Below, piece by piece: positions 17,988-25,894 of a DNA stretch of 64,000 nucleotides; position 1 is the first letter of the stretch, and each line of letters begins with the position of its first letter. This stretch comes from JACVRW01 sp963771715 (GTDB lineage Bacteria > Actinomycetota > Thermoleophilia > Solirubrobacterales > Thermoleophilaceae): positions 62,001 through 126,000 of the forward strand of contig CAVYUQ010000008.1 in assembly GCA_963771715.1 (NCBI GenBank), read 5' to 3'. Position numbers and translations under genes: made by a program. Under the pieces are notes generated by a model. That model was not told the DNA's origin. It saw only the letters and a program-made list of their open reading frames with translations, and made no database searches.

Positions 17988-19370
17988 CTAGCTGAAGGGC
18001 TTCCAGTCGTGACAGGTGCGGGAGTTCGGGTTGGGCGCGCACGGGTTGAAGGCGTTGATGCCGTGCGGGTCGTTCGCCGGGCCCGGGTCGAGATCGACGC
18101 TCGGGTAGACGTTGCCGCCGCACAGGAACCCGCCGTCCCCGTCGAGGTCCTTCTTGACCTCGTAGATCTCGGAGATGTTGTTGTAGTCGTCGTTGTCCTG
18201 GTCGTCCTCGCCGTCGAGCAGCAGGTCGCCGTCGACGTCGGGGTCCGCCATGTCGAGCTCCGCGAACGGGCGAGCGTCGAAGGCACCGAACTCCTGCCCG
18301 CAGGTGAGCTTCGGCCACGGCTCGGCCTTCATGGCGTCCTGGGCGTAGAAGCCCACCCACCAGATCGGCCGGCCCGGACCGCGCGCGGACTCGAGGTAGT
18401 TGGCGATTCCGTCGGCGTCCGCGTCACGCTCGTCGTCGCGCCACGGACCGTCGCTGTGGAGGTCGTAGGTGGCCGGGAAGGCGTAGGCCGGTGCGGCGAG
18501 GCCGAAGGCGGGTCCGGTCCAGGCGGGCACGGGCGGCACCACGCTGGCGCGGCTGTACTTCGTGCCGTCGCTGTAGCCGAGCGGTGACTCGAGGTCGAGG
18601 CCGCCGGCCTTGCTCAGGTCGAGCGAGCTGCCCGTTACGCGCCAGGCGCGGTACTCCTCGAGCGTCGTCAGGCCGTCGCCGTCGAAGTCGATGGCGCTGA
18701 ACTTGCCGTCGCTCGCGCCGTCCGACGGGTCGAGGGCGTTCGGGAAGGGCTTCTCGCCCGGGTACGGCACGGCCTTGACGTTGAGGTCCTTGGCCGACCA
18801 GTACTCCCAGCCGTCCGACATCTGGTCCTTGTCGGTGTCCGCCAGGCAGGGGTCCGTGCCGATCGTGAGCTCGAGGCTGTTCGCCAGGAGGTCGCCGTCG
18901 TGGTCCGCGCTGCTGTTGCAGACGGTCAGCGTGCCGCCACCGCCGCCGCCACCGTCGCCGTCGCCGGCGCCGGTCACGACCGGCGAGAGCCGGCGCGTGG
19001 TGAACTTGCTGAACTTGCGGGCGCTCAGCACGCGCAGCTTCAGGCGCGTCGGGCGCTGCCTGCTGCCGGAGACGCGCAGGAGGCGAGAGACCGCGGCGGG
19101 GATGCGCACGACGAGCTTCGTCGTGGTCGCCCGGCGCGGCTTCGCGAAGGCCGTGCGGCCGTCGGGACCCCGGAAGATCAGGGTGTTGCGGAGGCGCTGC
19201 GCCTTGAAGTGACGTCCGCGGACCGTCAGCAGGTTGCCGACGCTCACGCGCATTGGAGTCACACGAGTGATGCTCGGATCGGGCGCCGGCGCCGCGGATG
19301 CGGCGGGCACGGCCACCAGGGCCGCGGAGAGCGCAAGCAAGCAGATGAAGAGAACACGGCGCATGCCCAT
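17988..19370 (-). CDS. Secreted protein with thrombospondin-type-3-like calcium repeats
   Basis: A 460-residue exported protein with a signal sequence (residues 5-26, ending ASAA). Residues 30-125 look like an IPT/TIG-type beta-sandwich (ITRVTPMRVSVGNLLTVRG). After a Gly-rich linker come several Asp-rich loops of the TSP3/EF-hand kind (DHDGDLLANSLE, DTDKDQMSDGWE, DFDGDGLTTLEE, DADADGIANYLE, DPDVDGDLLLDGEDDQDNDD), probably binding calcium. Paired cysteines near the end may form disulfides. It is the last gene on the pil strand after pilMNO and starts 4 bases after the gene before it. It may be a pilus-associated surface protein, but that rests on position only. Confidence 0.75.
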   Translation of the reverse strand: MGMRRVLFICLLALSAALVAVPAASAAPAPDPSITRVTPMRVSVGNLLTVRGRHFKAQRLRNTLIFRGPDGRTAFAKPRRATTTKLVVRIPAAVSRLLRVSGSRQRPTRLKLRVLSARKFSKFTTRRLSPVVTGAGDGDGGGGGGGTLTVCNSSADHDGDLLANSLELTIGTDPCLADTDKDQMSDGWEYWSAKDLNVKAVPYPGEKPFPNALDPSDGASDGKFSAIDFDGDGLTTLEEYRAWRVTGSSLDLSKAGGLDLESPLGYSDGTKYSRASVVPPVPAWTGPAFGLAAPAYAFPATYDLHSDGPWRDDERDADADGIANYLESARGPGRPIWWVGFYAQDAMKAEPWPKLTCGQEFGAFDARPFAELDMADPDVDGDLLLDGEDDQDNDDYNNISEIYEVKKDLDGDGGFLCGGNVYPSVDLDPGPANDPHGINAFNPCAPNPNSRTCHDWKPFS

Positions 19371-19374
19371 ACCC

Positions 19375-20310
19375 CTATCGACGGTCCTGATGATCGGTTG
19401 AGTTTGCGTCGCCGCCGCTGGACACGGTCACGAGGTCGGCGAGCGGTGAGACGAAGTGGCGGCTTGCGACGGGCGAGCCGATCGCCGCGCGGGCGGTCTT
19501 GCCCCGCCGCCTGCTCGCGGCCGCGCTGGCGCCCACCTTCACCTTCCGGATCTCGTCGATGCGGAGGGTGTAGGAGTCGCCTTCCTCGTTGGTGAACTCG
19601 TGCTCCGAGCCCGCCCCGATGTACAGGAAGGCGCATTCCGAGGCGCGAGGCTTGCACTTGCCCTCGCCCGCGGCGTCGAGCGTCGAGTCGACCAGGAACA
19701 CCGCGTTGCCGGCGTTCGCCGAGACGCCCAGGAAGAGGAGCAGCGGCGATGCCTCGCTCGGGAGCATTTCGAGTCGCTCCATGCTCTTGACGTGGCGCCT
19801 GCGCCCGTTCACCGTGAAGGTCAGGTCGACCACGTACCGGTACTGGGTCGTGGTCGGGGTGCCGCCACCGGTCGAGCCGGTGTCGCCGCCGCCGGTGGAG
19901 CCGGTGTCGCCGCCGCCCGTCGTGCCGCCGTCGTCGCCGGTCGAGCCGCCGCCTGAGCCGGCGTCGTCGCCTGTCCCGCCGCTGGTGGCCGTCGAGGGGG
20001 CGCCTTCCGCATCCTGGCGGGTGCGCTTCTCGATCGCCGCGGGCGGCCGGAACGGGTTGTTCGGGTCGAAGGTGTCGAGCGAGGATCCGCGCGACTCGTC
20101 GGTCTCGGTCAGCTTGACGCTCGCGAGCGCCTTGAGGTCCTTGGGATCGGGCGCCTTGCGGGCCGTCTTCACCGGCGCCGCCGGCGGCGTCTCAGAGGAC
20201 TTCGAGAGCACCACGGGGACCGCGACGAGCGCCAGCAGCAGCACCGCGGCCACCGGCCAGAGGCGCTTCGCCTGGAGGTCTTGCCACAGATCTAGGAGGA
20301 AGAGCTTCAT
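19375..20310 (-). CDS. Pilus-operon membrane-anchored protein (PilP-like position)
   Basis: A 311-residue protein directly after pilO. One membrane helix (about residues 17-35) precedes a periplasm-side region with DPNNPFRPP, a motif reminiscent of PilP/PilN-linked proteins. A Gly/Thr/Ser-rich linker with repeats of TGSTGGGD (about 118-150) leads to a beta-rich domain (YVVDLTFTVNGRRRHVKSMERLEMLP and VFLVDSTLDAAGEGKC). The DNA of the linker is a run of short repeats at about 19855-19975. In other bacteria the fourth gene here is pilP; I see similarity in layout but not enough sequence match to name it. Confidence 0.6.
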   Translation of the reverse strand: MKLFLLDLWQDLQAKRLWPVAAVLLLALVAVPVVLSKSSETPPAAPVKTARKAPDPKDLKALASVKLTETDESRGSSLDTFDPNNPFRPPAAIEKRTRQDAEGAPSTATSGGTGDDAGSGGGSTGDDGGTTGGGDTGSTGGGDTGSTGGGTPTTTQYRYVVDLTFTVNGRRRHVKSMERLEMLPSEASPLLLFLGVSANAGNAVFLVDSTLDAAGEGKCKPRASECAFLYIGAGSEHEFTNEEGDSYTLRIDEIRKVKVGASAAASRRRGKTARAAIGSPVASRHFVSPLADLVTVSSGGDANSTDHQDRR

Positions 20311-20319
20311 GGTGATCGC

Positions 20320-21309
20320 CTAGGGGGTCGCAGTCGCGGTCGGGGCTGGGCTGGAGCTGGGCGGCGTGGTCGTCGGCGTCGTCTCCGTGCCTGGCGCCGG
20401 GGCAGGACCCGTGGGCGTGGCGCCCGCGGTGGTGCCCTCGATCTTCGGCGAGAGGTAGACGGTGGCCGTGACCTCGGCCCGGATCCGGGGGAAGAGCTCC
20501 GGCTCACTCGCGAACCGCACGCCGTCCACGGTGATCAGGCGGCCGCTCACCAGCACGTTGTTGTTGGCGACCCGGACGAAGCGCTTGATGTCGTGGAAGA
20601 AGTCCGCGAGGCTGAAGAAGTTGCCGACGAACTCGAGCTCGAGCGGCACCGTCTCGAGACCGGCGGGGTTGGCCGCGGGCGCGCCCGTGCTGCTCGGCGC
20701 GGCTCCGCCGCCGACAGGCAGTCCGCCGCCTCCGGTGGAGGTCGAGGTCTGGGTGTCCACGCCCGACTGGGTCGCGGCGTCCGAGGCCTGAGCGGCGTCC
20801 TGCGCGGTGTTGTTGGCGCTCTCCACGGCGCTTCCGGGCGCGGTCTGCGCCGGGGCGCCACCGGCATCGGCGGCCGGCGTCGCGCCATCGGCCGGCGGCG
20901 TGCTGCCGTCGGCGGGCGTCGTGCCTTCGGCTTCGGTGCCCGTGGGGGCAGGCGCGGCGGTCACAAGCGGCGTGCGGGGGCCGGTCCCCATGCGGGTGAA
21001 CCGGATACCGGTCCCCGCGGCGGCACGGTCGATCTGCACGATCAGGCTGGGCATGTCCACGCCCGCGGGAATGGCCTTGCCCAGGCGGACGATCTCGGTG
21101 TAGTCCGAGGCGAAGTCGGTCTGAGCGTCCTTGGCGGCCCGGGCCTGGCTCTTCGCAGCGTCGAGCCGCTCGGTCTGCTCGGCCACGTCCTTCGAGGCCT
21201 TGGCCGCCTGCTCGCGCTTCGGCGCCATCAGGAGGAACCAGTAGACGGCGACCACGACGACGGGAATGATCACCAGGGCAATCTTGCGATCGCGCTCCGT
21301 CAGGTTCAT
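20320..21309 (-). CDS. pilO: PilO-like type IV pilus assembly protein
   Basis: A 329-residue inner-membrane alignment protein. It begins MNLTERDRKIALVIIPVVVV: a short cytoplasmic tail and one helix, then a coiled coil (about 38-75), then the GVDMPSLIVQIDRAAAGTGIRFTRM fold element typical of PilO. A long Ala/Pro/Thr/Ser-rich insert (about 108-210) separates this from LELEFVGNFFSLADFFHDIKRFV, the second PilO ferredoxin-like half. ATG 21309 overlaps the repaired stop of pilN as ATGA. In the sequence as given the pilN frame reads straight through into pilO, which would produce a 560-residue fusion; I think that is caused by an indel. Confidence 0.8.
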   Translation of the reverse strand: MNLTERDRKIALVIIPVVVVAVYWFLLMAPKREQAAKASKDVAEQTERLDAAKSQARAAKDAQTDFASDYTEIVRLGKAIPAGVDMPSLIVQIDRAAAGTGIRFTRMGTGPRTPLVTAAPAPTGTEAEGTTPADGSTPPADGATPAADAGGAPAQTAPGSAVESANNTAQDAAQASDAATQSGVDTQTSTSTGGGGLPVGGGAAPSSTGAPAANPAGLETVPLELEFVGNFFSLADFFHDIKRFVRVANNNVLVSGRLITVDGVRFASEPELFPRIRAEVTATVYLSPKIEGTTAGATPTGPAPAPGTETTPTTTPPSSSPAPTATATP

Positions 21310-22002
21310 GACCCACCTCCGAGCGACGCGGGCACGCGCGTCTCGCCGCGCGGGGCCTCGGTTGGCCGGCTCGGTGACCGCGAAGCTCACGGTCACGTCG
21401 AACGTGTAGTAGGTCCCGCAGCTGTCCGCGGTCACCTCGCCCTGCTCGCCGACCTCGGTGCTCGACTGGTTCAGGACCACGTCGGTGACGCGGTGCATCT
21501 GCCGCAGGCGCACCATCATCCTGGCCACATCCGACTGGTTCGGGGTGCAGCCCGTGAGGGTGGCGCTCGGCCCGGCGGGTGCCGCCGTCGTGGTCGAGGT
21601 CTCGGCCGTGTCGCCTCCCGCGGCCCCGCCGCCCACGGACGCGTCCGAGGCCTGGAGCCAGCTGCCGGCCGGCATGGCACGTGAGAGCTCGCGCAGCATG
21701 CGCTCCCAGTCGAAGCGCGTCTCGGCGATCGTGCTGACCGACGCGAGCCGCGTCTGCTTGATCTGGGAGAAGTTCGTGAACGACTTGCTCTGCGCCACCT
21801 GGGCCTCGAGCTGGTCGGCCTCGGCCTTGGCGGCGGCGGCCTTGTTCTCGTTGTCCGTCACGTTGCCCGCCGTGAAGACGTACGCGGCGACCATGACGAG
21901 GAGCGTGGCGAGCACGCCGATCAGCACGTAGGCGCTGCCGGAGCGATTGCCCGTGGAGCGCACCCGGCGCTGCTCGGTCGGGATGAGGTTGACGGCCTTC
22001 AT
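21306..22002 (-). CDS. pilN: PilN-like type IV pilus assembly protein, 3' end frameshifted
   Basis: Starts MKAVNLIPTEQRR, the signature of PilN, which uses this tail to bind PilM. A single helix (about 25-45) and a coiled coil follow, then FDWERMLRELSRAMPAGSWLQ and MMVRLRQMHRVTDVVL, standard PilN features. After VTEPAN the frame as given continues through 17 Arg-rich residues into pilO. Removing one base at about 21358-21365 yields the ending EAPRGETRVPASLGGGS with a TGA overlapping the pilO ATG, matching the 4-nt overlaps elsewhere in this operon. The start overlaps the pilM stop by 4 bases. Confidence 0.75.
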
Positions 22003-22931
22003 GCCGCCGCCCCCATGGCAAGACCCGCCGCGACGGTGTAGCGATGCGGATCCTCGCCGCCGGCGACGCCGGACGGATCGAGAAGCCCGAGCGGGGCGGC
22101 AACGGTGGTCGGCAGCCCGAGGTGGTGACCAAGGCTCTCGACGAGCGACTCGTCACTGGACCCCGGCCCGGAGACCACGACCTCGCCGACCGGCTTCGCC
22201 TGCGCCTGCGTCATGTAGTAGTCGATCGAGAGCCGCACCTCGTCCGCGAGCCGGGACGCCGCGTCGGCGTCGTCCCACACGGCTGCGAGCGGGCGGGTGA
22301 AGAAGCAGTTCGTTCCCACCGCGATCGCGAGGTTGCTGACCCCGGCCAGGTGGCAGAAGACCCGGGCGCCGACGTCCGCGTCGTTCTGAGTCGCGGTCGC
22401 GAGCACGCGAACGAGCGCGAAGGCGTCAAGGTCGATGCCCTCGGGCTTGAGGCCGGCCTTCTTCGCCGCCTCGAGCAGTCCTTCGATCATCGAGCGGCGC
22501 GCGGCCACGACGACGACCTGCATCCGCGGGGCGCCGTCCGGCGCCTCCATGTAGCCGGCGATCTGGTGATCGAGCACGGCGTCGTCGAGCGGCATCGCGA
22601 TCGCGTCGGCCGCCTGGAAGCGGACCGCGGCGTCGCGCTGCTTCTCGTCCTGGATGTGCGGGAGCTCGATCACGCGGACGACGATCTGCTGGTTCGCCAC
22701 GCCGAGGCGGACGGACTTCGGCAGCCCGGCCTCCTGGACGAAGTTGCGGAGCGCGTCCGCCAGCTCGTCGCGGTTCACGACTTCGCCGTCGGTCACGAGT
22801 CCGTGCCGCAGCTCCTGGCTGGCGACGCGCACGACGCGTCCACCGTCTACCTGGGCAGCGGCGACGTAGCGGCCGTCGATATCAAGACCGACGCCGCCCG
22901 TACTTGAGCTCTTGCGGAGGGAAAGGGCCAT
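21999..22931 (-). CDS. pilM: PilM, actin-like type IV pilus assembly ATPase
   Basis: A 310-residue cytoplasmic protein of the PilM/FtsA actin-like fold. Features include VGLDIDGRYVAAAQVDGG at the N-terminus, the conserved VRVIELPHI and AVRFQAADAIAMPLDDAVLDHQ segments, GIDLDAFALVRVL, and the second phosphate-loop region VVVSGPGSSDESLVESL. PilM polymerises under the membrane and recruits PilN and PilO, which are coupled downstream. It is the first gene of the pilMNO unit. A SigD/WhiG-type promoter sits just upstream (22948-22973), giving a very short leader. Confidence 0.93.
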   Translation of the reverse strand: MALSLRKSSSTGGVGLDIDGRYVAAAQVDGGRVVRVASQELRHGLVTDGEVVNRDELADALRNFVQEAGLPKSVRLGVANQQIVVRVIELPHIQDEKQRDAAVRFQAADAIAMPLDDAVLDHQIAGYMEAPDGAPRMQVVVVAARRSMIEGLLEAAKKAGLKPEGIDLDAFALVRVLATATQNDADVGARVFCHLAGVSNLAIAVGTNCFFTRPLAAVWDDADAASRLADEVRLSIDYYMTQAQAKPVGEVVVSGPGSSDESLVESLGHHLGLPTTVAAPLGLLDPSGVAGGEDPHRYTVAAGLAMGAAA

Positions 22932-22947
22932 GGGCGTTCCACACCGG

Positions 22948-22973
22948 TATCGGCTTTCGGCTGGACAGCCTTA
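22948..22973 (-). promoter_or_regulatory. FliA/SigD/WhiG-type promoter of the pilM operon
   Basis: On the minus strand TAAG (22973-22970), 15 bases, then GCCGATA (22954-22948). This matches the sigma-28 family form TAAA-N15-GCCGATAA with one change in the -35. The -35 overlaps the TAA stop of pilD. Two similar sites head the other pilus units. The predicted start lies about 10 bases ahead of pilM. Confidence 0.65.
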
Positions 22974-23723
22974 ACGCAGGGCCGCGAATGTCCAGATCGG
23001 CTGGACGCCTGCGAGAAAGTTGTCCTCGTACAGGTCCACGAGCTCCGGCCCTGCAAGCACTCCGACAAGCCCTCCGAGGGCCAGGAAGACCCCGAACGGG
23101 ATCGCCTTCTTGCGCGCGGACACTCCCTCGCGCGCGAGGATTGCAATGCCGACCACCGACCCGCTGAGGAAGGCCACGAGCATGGCGGGGATCACCGCGA
23201 CGCCCAGGTAGAGGCCCATGGCGCCGGCCAGCTTCACGTCCCCCATCCCCATCCCGCGCGGGTAGGCGAGGACCGCGGCGAACAGGAAGAGGAACGCGCC
23301 GGCGCCGGCGATCAGGTGCTCGACCAGGTCCGAGCGATCGGCGATCAGAGTGCCCACCACGCCCCACGCCGCGAGCGGGTAGACGATCTTGTTGGGCAGC
23401 AGCTTGTGGTCGAGATCGATGCCCGCCAGCGCGATCAGTGCGGCCACGAACGGCAGCTCGAGGACGAGGTCGTCGTCGAACCCGCGCACGAGCACCACGG
23501 CCACGAACGCCAGCGCCGTGAGCAGCTCGACCGCGGGATAGCGCGGCGAGATCGTGGCGCCGCAGTGCCGGCAGCGGCCACGGAGGAGGAGCCACGACAG
23601 CACCGGCACGTTGTCGTAGCCGGCGATCTGTGTGCCGCAGCTCGGGCAGCGCGAGCGCGGGCTGACCACCGATTCGCCGAGCGGGAGGCGGTGGATCACG
23701 ACGTTCAGGAAGCTGCCCAGCAC
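22971..23723 (-). CDS. pilD: Prepilin peptidase (A24 leader peptidase/methyltransferase)
   Basis: A polytopic membrane protease that cleaves prepilin leaders. The zinc-binding cytoplasmic loop has CPSCGTQI and CRHCGA (four Cys). The catalytic aspartates are in GIDLDHKLLPN and GMGDVKLAGAMG. GSFLNVVIHRLP is the usual end of helix 1. The coordinate starts at GTG 23723, which cuts helix 1 in half. An ATA codon at 23762-23760, 7 bases after GGGAGG, would add 13 residues (AAAVALTGVVGA) and complete the helix, so the real start may be this rare codon. The gene lies between the minor pilins and pilM. Confidence 0.93.
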   Translation of the reverse strand: MLGSFLNVVIHRLPLGESVVSPRSRCPSCGTQIAGYDNVPVLSWLLLRGRCRHCGATISPRYPAVELLTALAFVAVVLVRGFDDDLVLELPFVAALIALAGIDLDHKLLPNKIVYPLAAWGVVGTLIADRSDLVEHLIAGAGAFLFLFAAVLAYPRGMGMGDVKLAGAMGLYLGVAVIPAMLVAFLSGSVVGIAILAREGVSARKKAIPFGVFLALGGLVGVLAGPELVDLYEDNFLAGVQPIWTFAALR

Positions 23724-23792
23724 CGCGCCGACGACGCCGGTCAGCGCGACCGCCGCGGCTATTGGCGTGCCTCCCGGCTCACGCCGGACACT

Positions 23793-24992
23793 CTAACCGC
23801 CGCTGATGTCGCGCCAGGAGTTCTGGACGATGCTGGCGCTGCCGTACGAGCTCACGCCGACGAATGCACCCTCGTCGTACGTGATGTTGACCCGGTTGGA
23901 CCCGACGTCGATCCCGCCCGGGCCGTCCACGAAGGCCCCGCCATGAATCGTCAAGCCGCCGCGCAGGCGAAGCACCTCGTTGTCGCTGCTGTTGTCGTTG
24001 TTGAGGTGGTAGACGATTCCCCAGAAGTCGGACTTGCCGCCGAGCTCGAGTACGCCGTCGGCCCAGATCAGGATGCCGCTGGCGCCCTGGGCGTTCCAGA
24101 CGTTGTTCTTCGTGTACTTGCCCTCGGGACAACCCTCGACCCAGACGACCTTGCCGGTCAGCTGCTCATCCGTGGGGCAGACGTTTTGGAAGTAGTGCCC
24201 GTCCGCGATGGCCCGCTCCTTGAGGCGCTCCTTGGTGTCGTCGGAGAGCGCGTCCTCCCCAACGAACTGCTGGCCCTCGATCGCGCCGGGCGGGTCGAGC
24301 TGCGGATTCTTCTTGTCGGGGGTGTACTCGGAGCATCCCGGAGTGCTCATATTGCAGCGCAGCGTGACCTTGTGGTCGCTCGTCGCGTCCGGGACGGTCT
24401 GGATGTAGACGCCGTTGCCGTTCGGAGTCAGCTCGAACTGGCCGGCGATGATGACCTTCTTGGGCAGGAACTCGATGTGCTCCTGCACCTGGACGAGCGC
24501 CACGAGCGTCCGCCGGCGGTCTCGAACGGTGGTCTCGGCCTTGACCCAGACGCGCCTGTTGGCGTTCTGGTCCCAGTGTGGGGTAGTGGTGGCCTCGACG
24601 GCGGTCGCGTTGTAGAACGGTCCGCTCACGTCGTCCCAGACCGTCGTCTTCCAGGTGGACCCGGTGGCGTAGTCGGGAGTGTTGTAGGCAGCGCTCAACT
24701 GGGCCGGATCCGGGCAGTAGAGCGCCGGCGCCGAGGTGTTCGAGCACGTCGGGGTGGTGTTGGCGTAGGCCGTGGCCGATCCCGCCCAGCGTCGCGACAG
24801 GACGAACGACTGCGAGTTGAGCGTCGCCTCGGCGAGGTTGAACGAGGACTCGCGCTGGCGCTCTCGCATCGACTCGACCTGCTGAGTGTCGACGAACGAG
24901 TAGGCCGCCAGGCCGACCACGGTCATCATGGTCATGAGCGCGATCGCCACCACGATCGCGGTGCCGCGCTCCTGCTTCAAAAGTCGTCTCAC
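23793..24992 (-). CDS. PilX-like minor pilin / pilus assembly protein
   Basis: A 399-residue protein starting at GTG 24992, overlapping the previous stop (GTGA). It begins RRLLKQERGTAIVVAIALMTMM, the pattern of PilX_N proteins: a short positively charged tail ending in Gly, then one hydrophobic helix, without the usual Glu+5. The body (about 60-399) has an Asp/Asn-rich beta region (GGLTIHGGAFVDGPGGIDVGS) resembling the polymer-forming or PilX-associated beta-helix often seen in this slot. It is the third of three coupled minor pilin genes upstream of pilD. Likely role: pilus priming or tip complex. Confidence 0.75.
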   Translation of the reverse strand: MRRLLKQERGTAIVVAIALMTMMTVVGLAAYSFVDTQQVESMRERQRESSFNLAEATLNSQSFVLSRRWAGSATAYANTTPTCSNTSAPALYCPDPAQLSAAYNTPDYATGSTWKTTVWDDVSGPFYNATAVEATTTPHWDQNANRRVWVKAETTVRDRRRTLVALVQVQEHIEFLPKKVIIAGQFELTPNGNGVYIQTVPDATSDHKVTLRCNMSTPGCSEYTPDKKNPQLDPPGAIEGQQFVGEDALSDDTKERLKERAIADGHYFQNVCPTDEQLTGKVVWVEGCPEGKYTKNNVWNAQGASGILIWADGVLELGGKSDFWGIVYHLNNDNSSDNEVLRLRGGLTIHGGAFVDGPGGIDVGSNRVNITYDEGAFVGVSSYGSASIVQNSWRDISGG

Positions 24993-25894
24993 GGGAAGGT
25001 CACCGTCCCTGGATCGCAGCTTGCCGTCGCCGTCAGGTCGCCCTGGTCCTTGACCGTCAGCTGGACGTTGTAGGTGCCGTTGGTCTGGGCGTCCCAGAGC
25101 GCGACCACACCCGTCTTCTTCTCCACGCCGTTCACGATCCAGTGGTACTCCTTCAAGTTGAAGCCCTCCGGATCGCTGGATGCCGAGCCGTTCAGGGCGA
25201 TCTGCTTGCCCGTGCCTGCCGCGATGGCGGTGCACGACGCGGTCGGAATCCGGTTCTGGTTGCGCAGGAAGACCCCCGAGCCGAGGCTCACGGCCCGCGG
25301 CAGCGCTCCGGGATTCGTGTCCACCATCAGCTCAGCCCGGATCGCGGAGATCTCGGATACCGGCGTCGCGTCCGGCGTGTAGGTGAACACGGCCGGCGGT
25401 GTCCCCTGTGCCGTGTTGACGACGTCCGAGGCCACGACGGTGCTGTTGTTCCAGCTGGCGTTCGGGCACCCGGAGGTCGAGTAGGACGGCGGCGGATTCG
25501 GGTCCTGCCAGGTCTGCTGCTGGCGGATCAGCGACGCCTTGCCACCGCTGACGTCGCCGACGCAGTAGCGGACGCGCTTGATGTTGCGGGCGTTGGCGGA
25601 CCCCGTCGGCTTCACGGCGTCGACCGTGAGGAAGACGAGATCGAACGGCTCCGCCTTCTCGACGGCCTCCGGGTGATTGTCCTTCGGACTTGCAAGGTTG
25701 CGCAGCTGGCTCGACAGGCGCTCGATCGTCAGGCGCGCCTGGTCGGTGGACTCGTTGTGCAGGCGATTGATTCGCTCGTTCTTGTTGAACGAGACGAACG
25801 CCGTCATCGTGGCCATGACGACGACCGTGATGAGCGACATCGCCACCAGCAGCTCGATCAGCGAGAGCCCGTCCTGTTCGCGAGCGATTCTCAT
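24989..25894 (-). CDS. PilW-like minor pilin with C-terminal PKD-like domain
   Basis: A 301-residue prepilin. The class III signal is MRIAREQDG followed by LSLIELLVAMSLITVVVMAT, with Glu at +5 after the Gly cleavage site. The middle part is beta-rich (FDLVFLTVDAV, VRYCVGDVSGG). The last 85 residues (ASCTAIAAGTGKQIALNGSASSDPEG...YHWIVNG...VQLTVKD) form a PKD/Ig-like fold, unusual for a minor pilin and suggestive of surface binding. It is coupled by 4-nt overlaps on both sides. Confidence 0.85.
   Translation of the reverse strand: MRIAREQDGLSLIELLVAMSLITVVVMATMTAFVSFNKNERINRLHNESTDQARLTIERLSSQLRNLASPKDNHPEAVEKAEPFDLVFLTVDAVKPTGSANARNIKRVRYCVGDVSGGKASLIRQQQTWQDPNPPPSYSTSGCPNASWNNSTVVASDVVNTAQGTPPAVFTYTPDATPVSEISAIRAELMVDTNPGALPRAVSLGSGVFLRNQNRIPTASCTAIAAGTGKQIALNGSASSDPEGFNLKEYHWIVNGVEKKTGVVALWDAQTNGTYNVQLTVKDQGDLTATASCDPGTVTFP

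Noticed and set aside
19855..19975. Short tandem DNA repeats as a possible CRISPR or mobile element
   Set aside because: They encode an in-frame Gly/Thr/Ser-rich linker (TGSTGGGD units) of the protein after pilO, with no spacers.
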